From positions 2,356,001-2,420,000 of the forward strand of contig NZ_JABJQY010000002.1 of the NCBI RefSeq assembly GCF_013155375.1: a stretch of DNA of 64,000 nt, read 5' to 3'. Positions 1 through 8,330 of the stretch are shown piece after piece. The stretch comes from Nocardioides sp. zg-1308. GTDB taxonomy: Bacteria; Actinomycetota; Actinomycetes; Propionibacteriales; Nocardioidaceae. The notes under the pieces are model-generated. The model ran no database searches and was not told where the DNA came from. It was given only the letters and a program-made list of their open reading frames with translations. The number at the start of each line of letters is the position of its first letter. Position 1 is the first letter of the stretch. The position numbers and the translations under genes are program-made.

Positions 1-1
1 G

Positions 2-478
2 GCCCGGCGGCTCACCCACCGGGCCCTGCGGATCTGCTGGTCGCAGGGCCGCCGGCTGATGGCGGCCTGGACCGTCTCGCAGCTCGCCGGCCCCGAGCAC
101 GCACTGGGCCGGCCCGAGCTCGGCGCGGTGCTCATCGGTGCCGGCGACGAGGCGCTGCGCGTGCTCGGCGCCCGGCGCCACCCCGGCGACGTGCCCGAGC
201 ACGACCGGGTAGTCGCGGCGATCCGGGCCGCGCTCGGGGACGAACGGTTCGAGGAGCTACGGTCCGAGGGGGCCCGGATGACGCTGGACGAGGCCCTCGA
301 CCTCGTCCTCGACCGGCCCCGGGTCGAGCCGGCGCGTGGGATGACCGACCCGGACTACCGCCACCTGCCCGCGCCGGTGCGGCTCGATGACACCATCGCC
401 GAGGTCGACCCCGAGCCGCCCCGCGATCCCGAGGGCGACGGCAACCGGGACCACTACCGGGCCCTGCGCGACGACTGA
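2..478 (+). CDS. C-terminal part of a predicted-ATPase/AfsR-LuxR type regulator (5' truncated by window edge)
   Basis: The reading frame is open to the left edge, so the gene begins outside the window; only the last ~158 residues are present. They are helical and Ala/Leu/Arg rich. The pattern LGAVLIGAGDEALRVLGA, then a short P-x-EHDR stretch, RAALGDERFEELRSEGARM and TLDEALDLVL matches the usual C-terminal tail of large ATPase-TPR regulators (COG3903/AfsR/LuxR-LAL type), where a GAAEALR-like helix precedes an ALGEEAF-AAW-GRAL-LEEA motif. No DNA-binding domain is visible in this piece. The family assignment rests on motif resemblance only; the regulated genes are unknown. Confidence 0.55.
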   Translation, partial: ARRLTHRALRICWSQGRRLMAAWTVSQLAGPEHALGRPELGAVLIGAGDEALRVLGARRHPGDVPEHDRVVAAIRAALGDERFEELRSEGARMTLDEALDLVLDRPRVEPARGMTDPDYRHLPAPVRLDDTIAEVDPEPPRDPEGDGNRDHYRALRDD

Positions 479-565
479 CGTCCACACGATCTGCCGAAGG
501 TAGACCCGGTCGTCGGCAATCCCTGCCGTGGTCGCCGCCCACCCGGCGTCGGTTGAATCGAGCCC

Positions 566-2665
566 ATGACGCGGATCAGGATCGGCATCGACACCGGCGG
601 CACGTTCACCGACGTCGTCGCCCTCGACGAGGACTCGGGCGAGCTGGTCACGACCAAGACCCCCAGCACCCCGGGCAACCCCGCCGACGGCTTCATCGCG
701 GGCATCGAGAAGATCCTCGGGATCGTCGGTGCCGGGGGCGGCGACATCACCGCCGTCTCCCACGGCACGACCGTGGCGACCAACAAGCTCCTCGAGGGCA
801 AGGTCGAGGCGCTCGGGTTCATCACGACCGAGGGCTACGAGTTCATGCTCGAGATCGCTCGCCAGTCCGTGCCGGACGGCTACGGCAACTCCTACTTCTG
901 GGTCAAGCCCGACCGCATCGTGCCGGCCGACCGGGTGCGCACGGTCGGTGGCCGCCTCGACTTCACCGGCGCCGAGATCAGGCCCTTCGACGAGGAGGCG
1001 GCGGTCGCCGCGGCGCGATGGTTCCGCGACCAGGGGATCACCACGCTCGGCGTCTGCTTCCTGCACGCCTACGCCAACGACGAGCACGAGCTGCGGATGC
1101 GCGACATCCTGCGCCGCGAGCACCCCGACGCGGTGGTCTCGATCTCCAGCGAGGTGCTGCGCGAGTACCGCGAGTATGAGCGCGCGATGACCACGCTCGT
1201 CGACGCGGCGGTCAAGCCCAACGTCAGCCGCTACGTCACCAACATCACCGAGCGGCTGCACGCCTTCACCGGCGGGCGCAGTGCCGGCGGCGCCTCGATC
1301 CCGTTCTACGTGATGAAGTCCAACGGCGGCGTGCTCTCGGCCGACGAGGTCGTCCACCAGCCGATCACCACCGTGCTGTCCGGGCCCGCCGCGGGCGCGC
1401 TGGGCGCGGCGCTCATCGCCGAGGTCGCCGGCTTCCCGCGGATCCTCACCTGCGACGGCGGCGGCACGTCGACCGACGTGTCGGTCGTGCTCGACGGCCA
1501 GCCGACCCTCACCACCGAGGGCACGGTCGGGGCCTACCCGAGCAAAATCCCGATGATCGACGTGGTCACCGTCGGCGCCGGCGGCGGCTCCATCGCCTGG
1601 CTCTCGCCCGAGGGCTCCCTCAAGGTCGGCCCGCACTCGGCCGGGGCCGACCCGGGCCCGCTCTGCTACGGCAAGGGCGGCACCCAGCCCACCATCACCG
1701 ACGCCCATGTCTCGCTGGGCCGGATCCCGCCGCACCTGCTCGGTGGCGAGATCCCGCTGGACGTCGAGGCGGCTCGGCACGGGATCGCCGACCTCGCCGA
1801 GCAGCTCGGGCTCGACTTCGAGCGGTGCGCCACGGGCATCCTCGAGATCTCCGCCTGGAACCAGGCCAACGCCCTGCGCCAGGTCAGCGTCAAGCGTGGC
1901 CTCGACGTGCGTGACTTCATGCTGACGACCTTCGGCGGATCCGGCTCGCTGCTGGCCTGCCGCCTCGTCGACATCCTCGACCTCGCCGGCGTCGTCGTAC
2001 CCCCCGACCCGGGCAACGTGAGCGCGTTCGGCCTGCTGACGGTCGACGTCAAGAACGACTACGTCCAGACCCACGTCGCCAAGGAGTCGGCGCTCGACCA
2101 CGCGGTCGTGCAGGCGATCCTCGACGACCTCACCGACCGCGCCCGGAGCGCCCTCGACAAGGAGGGCTTCACCGCCGACCAGCACCAGTTCCTGCGCACC
2201 ATCGACGTCCGCTACGTCGGCCAGGCCTACGAGGTGCGGGTCCCCGCCCCGGACGGCGCCGTCGACGACACGTACGTCGCGCAGGTGGCCGACACCTTCC
2301 ACGCCGAGCACCGCCAGCTCTACGGCTACGACTTCCGCGGCGACCGCGACCAGCAGGTCGAGTGGGTCAACCTCCGGGTCACCGGCATCGGGCCGATCAC
2401 GCGTCCTGAGATCCCGATGCTCGACAAGGCCGACGGCGAGGTGCTCGAGCGTGCCGTGCGCAGCCGGCGACAGGTGTGCTTCGACGCCGACGAGGGCTAC
2501 GTCGACACGCCTGTCATCTGGCGCGGCGACCTCGGCGCCGGCGACGCCTTCAGCGGCCCGGCGGTGGTCGAGGAGTTCGGCTCGACCATCCCCGTCCACC
2601 CCGGCTTCGAGGTCGTGGTCGACGACTGGGCCAACCTCGTGATCCGGAAGGAGGCCGCCCGATGA
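566..2665 (+). CDS. hyuA: Hydantoinase/oxoprolinase subunit A family (HyuA)
   Basis: 699 residues, the normal length for the HyuA/acetone-carboxylase-beta family. This is an ATP-dependent ASKHA-fold subunit that activates a cyclic amide or a ketone together with subunit B. The N-terminal phosphate-binding loop GIDTGGTFTDVV lies at residues 6-17. Further family motifs are GPAAGALGAA, the second nucleotide loop CDGGGTSTDVSVV, and the GAGGGSIAW...GPHSAGADPGPLCYG block. The ATG is preceded by a TTGAAT hexamer (553-558) 7 nt upstream, so the transcript may be leaderless. The stop overlaps the next start (ATGA), so translational coupling with hyuB is expected. Substrate (5-oxoproline, N-methylhydantoin, acetone-like ketone) cannot be read from sequence. 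Confidence 0.88.
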   Translation: MTRIRIGIDTGGTFTDVVALDEDSGELVTTKTPSTPGNPADGFIAGIEKILGIVGAGGGDITAVSHGTTVATNKLLEGKVEALGFITTEGYEFMLEIARQSVPDGYGNSYFWVKPDRIVPADRVRTVGGRLDFTGAEIRPFDEEAAVAAARWFRDQGITTLGVCFLHAYANDEHELRMRDILRREHPDAVVSISSEVLREYREYERAMTTLVDAAVKPNVSRYVTNITERLHAFTGGRSAGGASIPFYVMKSNGGVLSADEVVHQPITTVLSGPAAGALGAALIAEVAGFPRILTCDGGGTSTDVSVVLDGQPTLTTEGTVGAYPSKIPMIDVVTVGAGGGSIAWLSPEGSLKVGPHSAGADPGPLCYGKGGTQPTITDAHVSLGRIPPHLLGGEIPLDVEAARHGIADLAEQLGLDFERCATGILEISAWNQANALRQVSVKRGLDVRDFMLTTFGGSGSLLACRLVDILDLAGVVVPPDPGNVSAFGLLTVDVKNDYVQTHVAKESALDHAVVQAILDDLTDRARSALDKEGFTADQHQFLRTIDVRYVGQAYEVRVPAPDGAVDDTYVAQVADTFHAEHRQLYGYDFRGDRDQQVEWVNLRVTGIGPITRPEIPMLDKADGEVLERAVRSRRQVCFDADEGYVDTPVIWRGDLGAGDAFSGPAVVEEFGSTIPVHPGFEVVVDDWANLVIRKEAAR

Positions 2666-4662
2666 GCGGCACCGCAGTGGACCCCGCCTACGTCACCGCC
2701 CGGCCGGCCAACCCGGCCGGCCTGCCCACGGCCTACGAGCACGGCGGGCGACTCACCGCCGAGGGGACGACGGTCGACCCGATCCTCGTCGAGATCGTCC
2801 AGGGCACGCTCGCCAGCGTCGAGATGGAGGTCGAGACCGCGATCGGCCGCACCAGCCGCTCGCCGATGATCCGCGACGCCCACGACTTCCGGGCCGGGAT
2901 CCATGACCGCCAGCTGCGCAAGCTCACCGGCCGGTCCTACAGCGCGCTCGTGCACCCGATCGTCCGCGACTTCCCCATCGAGGAGATGCGGGAGGGGGAC
3001 GTCTTCTTCCACAACGACGTCTACGAGTCCGAGGGCGGCATCGGCCACCTGCCGGACCTGTGCGTCACCGTCCCGGTGTTCCACGAGGCCGATGGTGTGA
3101 AGAGCGTCGTCGCCTTCGTGCAGGCCTTCGGCCACCACGACGACATCGGCGGCGCGGTGCCGGGCTCGATGCCCAGCAACGCGACCACCGTCTACGAGGA
3201 GGGGCTGGCCGTCCCGCCGATCAAGCTGTGGGACGCGGGCGTCCCCAACAGGTCGGCCCTGCGGATCATGACGCGCAACTCGCGCATGCCCGACAGCCTC
3301 GCCGCCGACCTCGACGCCGAGTGCTCCGCCTGCCTGATGGGGGCGCGCCGGCTCGGCGAGCTCTTCGAGCGCTACGGCCGCGACGCGATCGAGGCGTCGT
3401 TCGACGCCATCCTGGACGCGACCACCGAGACCTACCGTCGCGAGATCCTGTCGAAGATCCCCGACGGCACCTACGTCTGGGAGGACTACGCCGAGCACGA
3501 CGGCGTCGACGAGCCACAGCTGCACACGCAGCGGATCACCCTGACCAAGGTCAGCGACGCGCCCGCCGACCCCGACAACGGCCGCCCGGCCGGCCCGCGG
3601 CTGATCATCGACTTCACCGGCACCAGCGCCCAGGCCAAGGGACCGATCAACCACTGCGGCGACTACGTCGGCGGCAACTTCCTCAAGAAGTGGCTCGCGC
3701 CGATCCTGCGCAACCTCGCCGACACCCCCGAGCGGATGGCCGAGCTCGACGTCAACGAGGGGATCGTGCCGCTCATCGAGATGCGGTTCCCGGAGAAGGG
3801 CACGCTGCTCACGCCGATCCACCCCGCGCCGACCAACGCCCGCACCTTCGTGATCCTGCGGCTGCTCGGCGTGCTCGCCGGCGTCGTGGCCAAGGCGGTC
3901 GACGGCAAGATGCCCGCCGACCAGGAGACGATCCGCTACACCGGCGTCTACGGCAAGGACCTCGACGGCAACGACTACCTCATGCGCGAGGTGCTCGGCG
4001 GAGGCTCCGGCGGTCGCTACTACGCCGACGGCGAGGACACCATCCACGTGGTGCCCGACTCGCGCAACCTGCCCACCGAGTTCACCGAGTCGCGCTTCCC
4101 CTTCGTCGTCGAGCGCCTCGGGCTCGCCGTCGACTCCGGCGGCGCCGGGCAGTTCCGCGGCGGCCTCGGATACGAGAAGCACATCCGGATGCTGAAGGAC
4201 GCGCACTTCATGTCCATCGCCGACCGCTCGATCCTCGCCTGCTGGGGCGTGCGCGGCGGCAGGGCGGGCTCGCCGTTCCAGGTCGTCATCGACCCGGGCG
4301 GGCCGGAGGAGCGCGAGGTCGACGCCCTCGCCGACGCCGAGGTGGTCCGCGCCGGCCAGGTCGTCCGCATCCGTACGACCGGCGGAGGGGGCTGGGGCGA
4401 CCCGCTGGCCCGCGACCCCGAGCTCGTCGTCCGCGACGTCGTGTGGCGCAAGGTCTCGGCCGAGGCCGCGCTGCGCGACTACGGCGTGGTCCTGACCGGC
4501 TCGGTCGACGACGGCAGCCTGGCCCACGACGCGGACGCGACCGCCGCGGAGCGCGGCGGCCGGGCGCCGTGGAGCCGTGAGGACGACGCCTTCTTCGACC
4601 GCGGTCCGGGCTACGCCTCGCTGGCCGACGGGGCGCCCCACGCCGACGTCGACACCGTCTGA
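2662..4662 (+). CDS. hyuB: Hydantoinase/oxoprolinase subunit B family (HyuB)
   Basis: 666 residues starting at the ATG inside the ATGA overlap with hyuA. The order of conserved blocks is that of HyuB/acetone-carboxylase-alpha: DPILVEIVQGTLASVEMEVETAI near residue 37, FFHNDVY, a GHHDDIGG block, the IDFTGTSAQAKGPINHCGDYVGGNFLKK segment, HPAPTNARTFV, then LGLAVDSGGAGQFRGGLGYEKHIRML, and the C-terminal GGGGWGDPLARDPELVVRDV tail. The ...GHHDDIGG... block carries likely metal-binding His/Asp residues (family knowledge). It forms the catalytic complex with HyuA. No third subunit (acetone carboxylase gamma) is nearby, which favours a hydantoinase/oxoprolinase-type activity, but this remains inference. 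Confidence 0.88.
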   Translation: MSGTAVDPAYVTARPANPAGLPTAYEHGGRLTAEGTTVDPILVEIVQGTLASVEMEVETAIGRTSRSPMIRDAHDFRAGIHDRQLRKLTGRSYSALVHPIVRDFPIEEMREGDVFFHNDVYESEGGIGHLPDLCVTVPVFHEADGVKSVVAFVQAFGHHDDIGGAVPGSMPSNATTVYEEGLAVPPIKLWDAGVPNRSALRIMTRNSRMPDSLAADLDAECSACLMGARRLGELFERYGRDAIEASFDAILDATTETYRREILSKIPDGTYVWEDYAEHDGVDEPQLHTQRITLTKVSDAPADPDNGRPAGPRLIIDFTGTSAQAKGPINHCGDYVGGNFLKKWLAPILRNLADTPERMAELDVNEGIVPLIEMRFPEKGTLLTPIHPAPTNARTFVILRLLGVLAGVVAKAVDGKMPADQETIRYTGVYGKDLDGNDYLMREVLGGGSGGRYYADGEDTIHVVPDSRNLPTEFTESRFPFVVERLGLAVDSGGAGQFRGGLGYEKHIRMLKDAHFMSIADRSILACWGVRGGRAGSPFQVVIDPGGPEEREVDALADAEVVRAGQVVRIRTTGGGGWGDPLARDPELVVRDVVWRKVSAEAALRDYGVVLTGSVDDGSLAHDADATAAERGGRAPWSREDDAFFDRGPGYASLADGAPHADVDTV

Positions 4663-4675
4663 GCGGCGGTCGGGG

Positions 4676-5359
4676 GTGCAGGCGGCCGTGCGGGTCGCGG
4701 TGCTCGGCGGCCACGGCAAGACCGGCCGCGCCGTCGGTGCTGCGCTCGCCGACCGCGGCGCCGAGGCGCTGCCGCTGGGTCGGGCCGAGTGGTCGTCCCT
4801 GGCGGTCGCGCTGGCCGGCTGCGACGCGGCCTACGTCATCGCGCCCAACCTGCACCCGGACGAGCCGGCCTACGTCGCCGCGGCGCTGGCAGCGCTCCAC
4901 GCCGCCGGCGTCACCCGGGTGGTCTACCACTCGGTCGCCTCGCCCTACGTCCCTGCGATGCCGCACCACCTCGGCAAGGCGGCCGGTGAGGACCTGGTCC
5001 GCCGCAGCGGGCTCGAGTGGACGATCCTGCAGCCCGGCGCCTACCTCCAGAACCTCGACCTCACCGGGCGCCTCGAGGTGCCGTACTCCCTCGACGTCCC
5101 CTTCGGCTTCCTCGACCTCGCCGACCTCGGCCGCGCCGCGGCCTTCGTCCTGACGGAGCCGGGGCACGGCGGGGCGACGTACGAGCTCGCGACCCGCGTG
5201 GCCACCGTGCGCGAGCTCGCCGACGAGGCGGGTGTCGAGGCCCGTCGGGTGGACGACCCCGGGACGCACCCGTGGCTGACCGCGATGTTCGCCTACTACG
5301 ACCGACACGGGCTGCCGGCCGGGACGCGGGTGCTGGGCGCACTGCTCCGCCGCTCCTAG
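4676..5359 (+). CDS. NmrA-like/NAD(P)-binding Rossmann protein
   Basis: 227 residues from GTG 4676; GTG 4688 is an equally possible start, giving VRVAVLGGHGKTG directly. The GGHGKTGR loop is an atypical SDR/NmrA dinucleotide-binding motif. The block VVYHSVASPY followed by MPHHLGKAAGEDLVRRSGLEWTILQPGAYLQN is the hallmark of the NmrA/TMR group, and the downstream FLDLADLGRAAAFVLTEPGH segment is also typical. The catalytic Tyr-x3-Lys of classical SDRs is not evident, so it may be a redox sensor or NADPH-dependent reductase. It starts 13 nt after hyuB on the same strand and probably belongs to that operon. Product specificity is unknown. Confidence 0.75.
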   Translation: MQAAVRVAVLGGHGKTGRAVGAALADRGAEALPLGRAEWSSLAVALAGCDAAYVIAPNLHPDEPAYVAAALAALHAAGVTRVVYHSVASPYVPAMPHHLGKAAGEDLVRRSGLEWTILQPGAYLQNLDLTGRLEVPYSLDVPFGFLDLADLGRAAAFVLTEPGHGGATYELATRVATVRELADEAGVEARRVDDPGTHPWLTAMFAYYDRHGLPAGTRVLGALLRRS

Positions 5360-5368
5360 GGTGTGCGC

Positions 5369-5773
5369 ATGGCCGTGACGTTCGGGACCGGGTGCTTCGA
5401 CCAGGGGCGAGGGTGGGAGGCCGAGCCACGGTTCAGGGTGGCCACGGACACCGTCGAGCTCGCCGCGGACGCACTGCTCGTGGCAGCGGAGCGCTTCATG
5501 ATGGTGGGGGAGAGCGGCACCGAGCACAGCGAGGACGAGGACTTCTGGGACGAGGAGGACCGCGGGCCGAGCAGCACCGCTGTCTCCGTCGACGAGGACG
5601 CGGCCTACGTCGCTGCCGACACCGACGCATGGCTGAGCCGCCGGATGGCCGACACGATGAAGTCGATCCTCGTCCAGGAGCTGACCCGGGTCGGCGTCTC
5701 CGCCGTCGTCACGGCCGACTACGACCCGATCCGGGGCATCCGCGCCCGCAGGTGGCCGGCTCGCACGAGCTGA
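5369..5773 (+). CDS. Hypothetical protein, acidic
   Basis: 134 residues from ATG 5369 (GTG 5363 is in frame). A TAGGGT hexamer at 5357-5362 lies 6 nt before the ATG and overlaps the stop codon of the preceding gene, suggesting its own leaderless promoter. The protein begins MAVTFGTGCFDQG and has a very acidic segment EHSEDEDFWDEEDRG in the middle. A C-terminal half VQELTRVGVSAVVTADYDPIRGIRARR could be a small alpha/beta unit. No signal peptide or membrane helix is apparent. I do not recognise a family. Confidence 0.6.
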   Translation: MAVTFGTGCFDQGRGWEAEPRFRVATDTVELAADALLVAAERFMMVGESGTEHSEDEDFWDEEDRGPSSTAVSVDEDAAYVAADTDAWLSRRMADTMKSILVQELTRVGVSAVVTADYDPIRGIRARRWPARTS

Positions 5774-5797
5774 CGCCTGGTGCCGCACACCCGTCAG

Positions 5798-5873
5798 GCA
5801 GTCGATCCGGAGCGCCACCTTCCTGCGATAGACCAGTACTCGTCGCAGGAACCTGGTGCACAGGATCGACTGC
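5798..5873. repeat. 76-bp imperfect palindrome between genes
   Basis: Outer 11-bp arms (5798-5808 and 5863-5873, GCAGTCGATCC and its complement) and inner 9-bp arms (5820-5828 and 5843-5851, TTCCTGCGA and its complement) are each perfect. The two spacers between them are both exactly 11 nt and partly complementary (6 of 11). The loop is 14 nt (5829-5842). It lies between the stop of the hypothetical gene and the LanC-like gene. It could be a transcription terminator, an mRNA-stability hairpin, or a remnant of a small palindromic repeat family. There is no T-tract. Confidence 0.8.
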
Positions 5874-5909
5874 GCGACGACAGGGTTCCCGTGCTGCCAT
5901 GATCGGTGG

Positions 5910-7256
5910 ATGACCGACCCCGCGACGTACGCCGACCTCGGCGAGGCGGCGTGGCGCTGGGTGCTCGACCAGGTGCGGTGGGACGACGCGGGGCCGTGGA
6001 TCCCCGAGACGGTGCCGCACGCCGGGGGACCGCCCGAGGAGCGCGACGGCATGCACAGCGGCATCGGCGGGCTCGCCCTCGTGCTCGCCGAGGTCCGGCT
6101 CGGGCGGGCGTGGACCGACGAGGAGCAGCGGCTCGCCGACGGCATCGCGGCCCGGATCCGCGCAGGACTGCCGACCCAGGGGCTGGCGACGTACTTCGAC
6201 GGGGTGGTCAGCGACCTCGGGGTGCTGATCGCCCTGGACGCACGAGGCGCAGGCAGTGCCGAGGATGCCGGCGTCGCGGTCGCGCGGCTCGTCGAGCTCG
6301 CGACCGACGACGGGTGGGAGCAGCCCTACCTGGTGCCGCCCCCGTTCGCGCCGCACACCCGCATCAACGACGTCACGCTGGGCACGGCCGGTGTCCTGCT
6401 CGGCGCGGTGTGGGCCCACCGGCACGGCGCACGCGGGGCGGAGGACCTGGCTGCGCGGGCGGCCGGCATCCTCCTCGCGGAGGGGGAGCCGACGCAGGCG
6501 GGGACCGACTGGTCGTTCGTGCCGAGGCGCTTCCGCGCCGACGTGCCGGTCGAGCGGCAGCGCGAGATGCCCAACTGGTCGCACGGCCTCGCCGGGATCG
6601 CGGCCGCGCTCGCGGTGGCGGGCAGCGAGCTGCGCCGGCCGGACCTCGTCGACGCGGCACGCCGCGGGGCGGAGCACCTGGTGACGCTGGGCGACACCGG
6701 CGGCGACGGCTTCGTCGTGCCGGCGGCGATCCCGCCCTCACCGGGACTCGAGGAGGTCACGTTCACCTGGTGCCACGGACCGACCGGCACCTCGCTGCTC
6801 TTCACCGCCCTCGAGCACGCCGGCGTCGACGTGGTCGCGGGCGAGTCCCCGGCCCAGTGGCACCGCCGTTGCCTGCGCAGCGTCCGCACGTCCGGCGTGC
6901 CGCGACGGCTGCGCCCGGGCTTCTGGGACAACGACGGACGCTGCTGCGGCACCGCCGGTGTCGGCGAGGTGTTCCTCGACGCGTGGCAGCGGCTCGGCGA
7001 CCCCGACGACCTCGCCTTCGCGACGGTCCTGGGCGATGCGCTGCTCGACCGGGCCGTCCGCGACGGCGACCGCGCGTGCTGGCGCTTCACCGAGCACCGC
7101 AGGGACGACCCCCTCCTGCCGCCCGGAGTCGGCTGGATGCAGGGCGCCGCCGGCATCGCGGCCCACCTGCTGCGGCTCTCGCGGGTCCTCCGCGAGGGTC
7201 GTACGGCGCCCGCCGTCGCCCGTCTCGACACGTGGTGGAACCTGCCGCCAGCCTGA
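5910..7256 (+). CDS. Stand-alone LanC-like (lanthionine synthetase C-like) protein with a CCG motif
   Basis: 448 residues. The alpha/alpha-barrel repeats of the LanC family are visible as NWSHGLAGIAAAL (His225), TWCHGPTGTSLL (Cys288), RCCGTAGVGEVFLD (Cys345-Cys346) and GWMQGAAGIAAHLL. In lanthipeptide cyclases the zinc is held by Cys, Cys and His of a WC-G and a C-H-G motif. Here the His is replaced by Cys, giving three potential Cys ligands as in ProcM-like enzymes. No precursor peptide, dehydratase or transporter is adjacent, so a cyclase role in a RiPP pathway is not supported locally; a LanC-like glutathione/peptide-modifying role is possible. A CATGAT hexamer at 5898-5903 lies 6 nt before the ATG. 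It converges on the WYL gene, with the two stop codons within one short palindrome (7253-7272). Confidence 0.82.
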   Translation: MTDPATYADLGEAAWRWVLDQVRWDDAGPWIPETVPHAGGPPEERDGMHSGIGGLALVLAEVRLGRAWTDEEQRLADGIAARIRAGLPTQGLATYFDGVVSDLGVLIALDARGAGSAEDAGVAVARLVELATDDGWEQPYLVPPPFAPHTRINDVTLGTAGVLLGAVWAHRHGARGAEDLAARAAGILLAEGEPTQAGTDWSFVPRRFRADVPVERQREMPNWSHGLAGIAAALAVAGSELRRPDLVDAARRGAEHLVTLGDTGGDGFVVPAAIPPSPGLEEVTFTWCHGPTGTSLLFTALEHAGVDVVAGESPAQWHRRCLRSVRTSGVPRRLRPGFWDNDGRCCGTAGVGEVFLDAWQRLGDPDDLAFATVLGDALLDRAVRDGDRACWRFTEHRRDDPLLPPGVGWMQGAAGIAAHLLRLSRVLREGRTAPAVARLDTWWNLPPA

Positions 7257-7268
7257 GCCGCGCGGCGC

Positions 7269-8228
7269 TCAGCCGCCGGCCCCCGCGAACCGGGCCGCCA
7301 GCACCCGGCACGCCGCCGCCAGCTCGGGCGGCGCCACGACCTCCACGTCGGCGTCGAAGCGGGCGAACGCCGCCGCGAGCGCCACCCACGACCAGGCGCC
7401 GAGCGTGACCCGGCAGGTGCCGTCGGCGAGCGCCTCGACGTCGCCGTCGCCGACGAAGGGCGCCACCTCGGAGGCGGGTGCCCGCAGCACCGCGGTGCCC
7501 CGGCACGGCCACGCGTCCTCGTCGGCCGAGCCCTTGAAGCGCGCGGACACGAACGTCGCCACGTCGGGCGCCGGCAGCTCGCGGGGCACGAAGCGCGGAC
7601 CGTGGGGGGTGCGCAACCGCATCCTGTCCAGCCGGTAGGTCCGCCAGGCCTCGCGGTCGAGGTCCCACCCGACGACGTACCAGCGGGAGCGACGCCGGAC
7701 CAGGTGCACCGCCTCCGTCCGCCGCGGTGGCGCGCCGGGCGACTCCTCGCCGTAGTCGAAGCGCAGCACCTCGCAGCGGCGGATCGCCGTGCTCACCTCG
7801 ACGATGACGGCCGGATCGACGGCCGGCCCGCGGTCGAGCGCCGTCACGCGGACGGCGTCGACGCGGTGACGCAGGTGGCTGGGCAGCACCTGGCGCACCG
7901 TCGCAAGGGCGCGGGCGGCGCCCTGCGCGACGCCGTCGTCGGTGCCGTCGCCGCTTCCGGTCGCCAGGCGTAGCGCCACGGCCAGCGCCACCGCCTGCTC
8001 CTCGTCGAAGAGCAGGGGAGGGAGCTCGCTGCCCGACTCCAGCCGGTAGCCGCCGTCGGGTCCCTTGGTGGCCGTGACGCGGTAGCCCAGCCCGCGCAGG
8101 CGGTCCACGTCGCGACGCACCGTGCGCTCGGTGACCTCCAGCCGCTGCGCCAGGACACCCCCGGGCCAGTCGCGGCGCGCCTGGAGGAGGGAGAGCAGGG
8201 CGAGGAGCCGCCCGGTGGGTCCTGACAT
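7269..8228 (-). CDS. WYL-domain transcriptional regulator (YafY/DeoR-type HTH)
   Basis: 319 residues. The N-terminal winged helix (about residues 1-60) has LLALLSLLQARRDWPGGVLAQRL, with TERTVRRDVDRLRGLGYRV as recognition helix and wing. A WYL domain follows, with the conserved core VRRRSRWYVVGWDLDREAWRTYRLDRM around residues 190-220, and a C-terminal WCX extension completes it. Such proteins bind DNA and sense small ligands or oligonucleotides. It is divergent from the VOC gene, with CACACT (8235-8240, minus strand) 6 nt before its ATG. A local VOC-family target and autoregulation are likely, since this regulator-glyoxalase arrangement is common in actinobacteria. Confidence 0.88.
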   Translation of the reverse strand: MSGPTGRLLALLSLLQARRDWPGGVLAQRLEVTERTVRRDVDRLRGLGYRVTATKGPDGGYRLESGSELPPLLFDEEQAVALAVALRLATGSGDGTDDGVAQGAARALATVRQVLPSHLRHRVDAVRVTALDRGPAVDPAVIVEVSTAIRRCEVLRFDYGEESPGAPPRRTEAVHLVRRRSRWYVVGWDLDREAWRTYRLDRMRLRTPHGPRFVPRELPAPDVATFVSARFKGSADEDAWPCRGTAVLRAPASEVAPFVGDGDVEALADGTCRVTLGAWSWVALAAAFARFDADVEVVAPPELAAACRVLAARFAGAGG

Positions 8229-8234
8229 GGCCCC

Positions 8235-8327
8235 AGTGTGCCCGAGGTAGCGGACAGGAACGGTCCTCTTCCGGCGAGAGAGTGAGGGCACCGGCCGGAA
8301 CCGCCGACCGGGCCACCAGGAGGAACC
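8235..8327. promoter_or_regulatory. Divergent control region of the WYL regulator and VOC gene
   Basis: Contains the minus-strand CACACT hexamer (8235-8240) for the regulator, an imperfect palindrome AGGAACGGTCCT (8256-8267, 10 of 12 symmetric) that is a candidate operator, and a strong ribosome binding site AGGAGG at about 8318-8324 for the VOC gene. Operator function is inferred from position and symmetry. Confidence 0.45.
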
Positions 8328-8330
8328 ACC

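Noticed and set aside
257..2599. A 780-codon open frame on the minus strand across hyuA
   Set aside because: It is antisense to a clear HyuA gene and its translation is Asp/Val/Arg/Gly-rich without domain pattern, as expected for the complement of high-GC coding sequence. The same applies to long antisense frames over adnAB, uvrD2, UPF0182 and the oxidase gene.
5910..7256. A lanthipeptide biosynthetic cluster
   Set aside because: No precursor, dehydratase, protease or ABC exporter accompanies the LanC-like gene; the neighbours are a WYL regulator and an unrelated hypothetical gene.
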